From positions 1 through 15,008 of the forward strand of contig DATBHZ010000089.1 of NCBI GenBank assembly GCA_036557185.1: a DNA stretch of 15,008 nucleotides, given 5' to 3'. The notes under the pieces were generated by a model, which did no database searches, was not told the origin of the DNA, and saw only the letters and a list, made by a program, of their open reading frames with translations. Made by a program: the position numbers and the translations under genes. Below are positions 13,836-15,008 of the stretch, piece after piece. The first letter of the stretch is position 1, and the number at the start of each line of letters is the position of its first letter. This DNA comes from DATBHZ01 sp036557185 (lineage in GTDB: Bacteria; Actinomycetota; Acidimicrobiia; IMCC26256; JAENVU01).

Positions 13836-14909
13836 CTACACGTATCGCTCGAGGATCGACGTCTCCGCGAGCCTCGCCAGCCCGTCCTTGATCGCACGAG
13901 CGCGCGCTTCACCCACGCCCTCGACCTCGACCAGATCCGGCACTCCGGCGCGCATGATCTTCTGCAGGTGCGCGAACCGCTCCACCACGTGATCCGCGAC
14001 AGCCTCGGGGAGCCGAGGGATCTTGTGCAGGAGACGGTAACCGTGCGGCTGCACCGCTGTGTCGAGACCTGCATCGTGCGGCAGGTGGAGCGTCGCGGCC
14101 ACCTCACGGAGATCGAGCAGCGAATCGGTGTCGAGCGTCGCGAGCGCGGCGAGCGCGTCGTTGAGCTGGTACTCGGGTGCCGGCTGGACGTAGTCCTTCG
14201 CGAAGAGGCGACGGTCGTCGTCGACGCCCGCCATGAGCTCCTCGAGCTGGAGCAGCGTCAGGCGTCCGTCGGCCCCGAGCTCGATCACGTACTCGTCGAC
14301 CTCGTCGGCGATGCGGCGCACCATCTCGGCGCGTTGGAGCGCCGTCGAGACGTCGCGCACCGTGACCAGGTCCTCGATCTCGAGCGCCGACAACGATCCG
14401 CTGATCGCGTCGAGCCTGGTCTTGTAGCGCTCCAGGATCTGCAAGGCCTGGTCGGCTCGGAGCATCACCCGTGCCACGGGCTCGAGCGTCCGCTTGAGGC
14501 CGCGGCGGTGCACGGCGACGAGCTGCAGCTCCTCGGAGATCGCGATCACCGGCGCGTCGATCTGCTTCGCGACGCGCTCCGCGGTGCGGTGGCGCGTGCC
14601 CGTCTCGACGGTCGGGATCTCAGGGTCCGGGACGAGGTGGACGTTCGCCCGGGCGATCCGGCTGCAGTCCGGCGAGAGCACGATGGCGCCGTCCATCTTG
14701 GCGAGCTCCGAGAGACGCTGCGGTGTGAACTCGGCGTCGACCAGGAAGCCGCCGGAGCAGATGCTCAGCACGTCGGGGCCGTCGCCCACCACGATGAGGG
14801 CACCCATCTTCGCCTGGAGGATCCGGTCGAGACCCTCACGCAAGGGCTTGCCCGGCGCGATGAGGCGCAGGGCTGCAAGCATCGCTTCTGATCGCGGCGG
14901 TGCGGGCAC
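13836..14909 (-). CDS. disA: DNA integrity scanning protein DisA, diadenylate cyclase
   Basis: This 357-residue octameric enzyme makes c-di-AMP from two ATP and scans DNA, slowing when bound to branched DNA such as Holliday junctions. The DAC domain spans about 10-145, with KMDGAIVLS (71-79; catalytic DGA at 73-75) and GTRHRTAER (104-112; RHR at 106-108), both intact. A helical spine (about 150-280) carries LERYKTRLD (159-167), and a C-terminal helix-hairpin-helix DNA-binding region spans about 322-347 (VEGVGEARARAI). Length and sequence match M. tuberculosis DisA (Rv3586). GTG 14909 is chosen because it aligns with the Mtb N-terminus and has GGGAGG ten bases upstream; ATG 14882 is an alternative. 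The frame stays open to the right edge without another start codon. The usual upstream partner radA is not visible in the 99 bases available. Confidence 0.96.
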   Translation of the reverse strand: MPAPPRSEAMLAALRLIAPGKPLREGLDRILQAKMGALIVVGDGPDVLSICSGGFLVDAEFTPQRLSELAKMDGAIVLSPDCSRIARANVHLVPDPEIPTVETGTRHRTAERVAKQIDAPVIAISEELQLVAVHRRGLKRTLEPVARVMLRADQALQILERYKTRLDAISGSLSALEIEDLVTVRDVSTALQRAEMVRRIADEVDEYVIELGADGRLTLLQLEELMAGVDDDRRLFAKDYVQPAPEYQLNDALAALATLDTDSLLDLREVAATLHLPHDAGLDTAVQPHGYRLLHKIPRLPEAVADHVVERFAHLQKIMRAGVPDLVEVEGVGEARARAIKDGLARLAETSILERYV

Positions 14910-14919
14910 CGGTGAAGAT

Positions 14920-14925
14920 CCTCCC
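14920..14925 (-). promoter_or_regulatory. disA: Ribosome-binding site of disA
   Basis: GGGAGG on the minus strand lies ten bases before GTG 14909, slightly long spacing but the best purine-rich match, and supports that start. Confidence 0.45.
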
Positions 14926-14956
14926 GAGCTTTCGTGGCACCCAGGCCTGGGTGGCC

Positions 14957-14999
14957 GTCGTGGTCCGGCTGGGCGAGCTGTCGTGGTCCTGCTGGGCGA
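14957..14999. repeat. Direct repeat upstream of disA at the window edge, 23-bp period
   Basis: GTCGTGGTCCGGCTGGGCGA (14957-14976) is repeated with one mismatch at 14980-14999, three bases apart. A weaker third copy may precede it near 14932-14956. The 99 bases to the right of disA hold no recognisable gene. All three minus-strand frames are open, with low-complexity Pro/Arg/Thr/Gly-type translations in the disA frame. Confidence 0.7.
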
Positions 15000-15008
15000 T
15001 GCCGACGG

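Noticed and set aside
14912..15008. Plus-strand GTG frame divergent from disA running off the right edge
   Set aside because: About 32 codons, no recognisable family, coincident with the direct repeat; not enough to call a gene.

Overview
The window is GC-rich, gene-dense bacterial chromosome. It encodes DisA (c-di-AMP synthase), CarD, a GlxR/Rv3676-type CRP, the MEP-pathway pair IspD/IspF, CysS and an MhuD-like haem oxygenase. Most intergenic gaps are under 110 bases, starts are often GTG, and several promoters are of the TAnnnT-N6-RTG (leaderless) kind. Together these point to an actinobacterium (Actinomycetota). The Lys/Ala-rich CarD tail and the fused branched-chain amino-acid-type transporter suggest a lineage outside Mycobacterium, perhaps Acidimicrobiia or a relative; that placement is inference. 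No tRNA, rRNA, CRISPR array, transposase or phage gene was seen, and no gene-free stretch exceeds about 110 bases.

Left block (13-6950, minus strand, transcribed right to left): a transport operon. A lipoprotein substrate-binding protein (5559-6950) comes first, then a 739-residue fusion of a major-facilitator (MFS) domain to a LivF-type ATPase (3315-5534). This overlaps by one base a 970-residue fusion of LivH permease, LivM permease and LivG ATPase (403-3315). All five parts of a branched-chain amino-acid-type (HAAT) ABC importer are thus packed into three polypeptides, with an unexpected MFS domain added. An MhuD-like ABM-fold protein (13-336) follows after a 66-base gap holding two perfect palindromes.

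Middle block (7038-12209, minus strand): a housekeeping operon carD, membrane PIN-TRAM protein (YacL-like), ispD, ispF, cysS, rlmB, with overlaps or gaps of a few bases to about 75 bases. The order is a hybrid of two well-known loci: Bacillus subtilis disA-yacL-ispD-ispF-(gltX-cysE)-cysS-(mrnC)-rlmB and Mycobacterium tuberculosis Rv3579c-cysS-ispF-ispD-carD ... disA. carD adds control of rRNA and housekeeping promoters, the PIN-TRAM protein suggests an RNA-related role, ispD/ispF make isoprenoid precursors, and cysS and rlmB serve translation.

Right block (12304-15008): crp is divergent from carD across a 106-base shared promoter region and is probably leaderless. A dienelactone-hydrolase-family gene is convergent to crp, and disA lies upstream of it behind a strong GC hairpin. 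The last 99 bases, upstream of disA, carry a short direct repeat and no identifiable gene.
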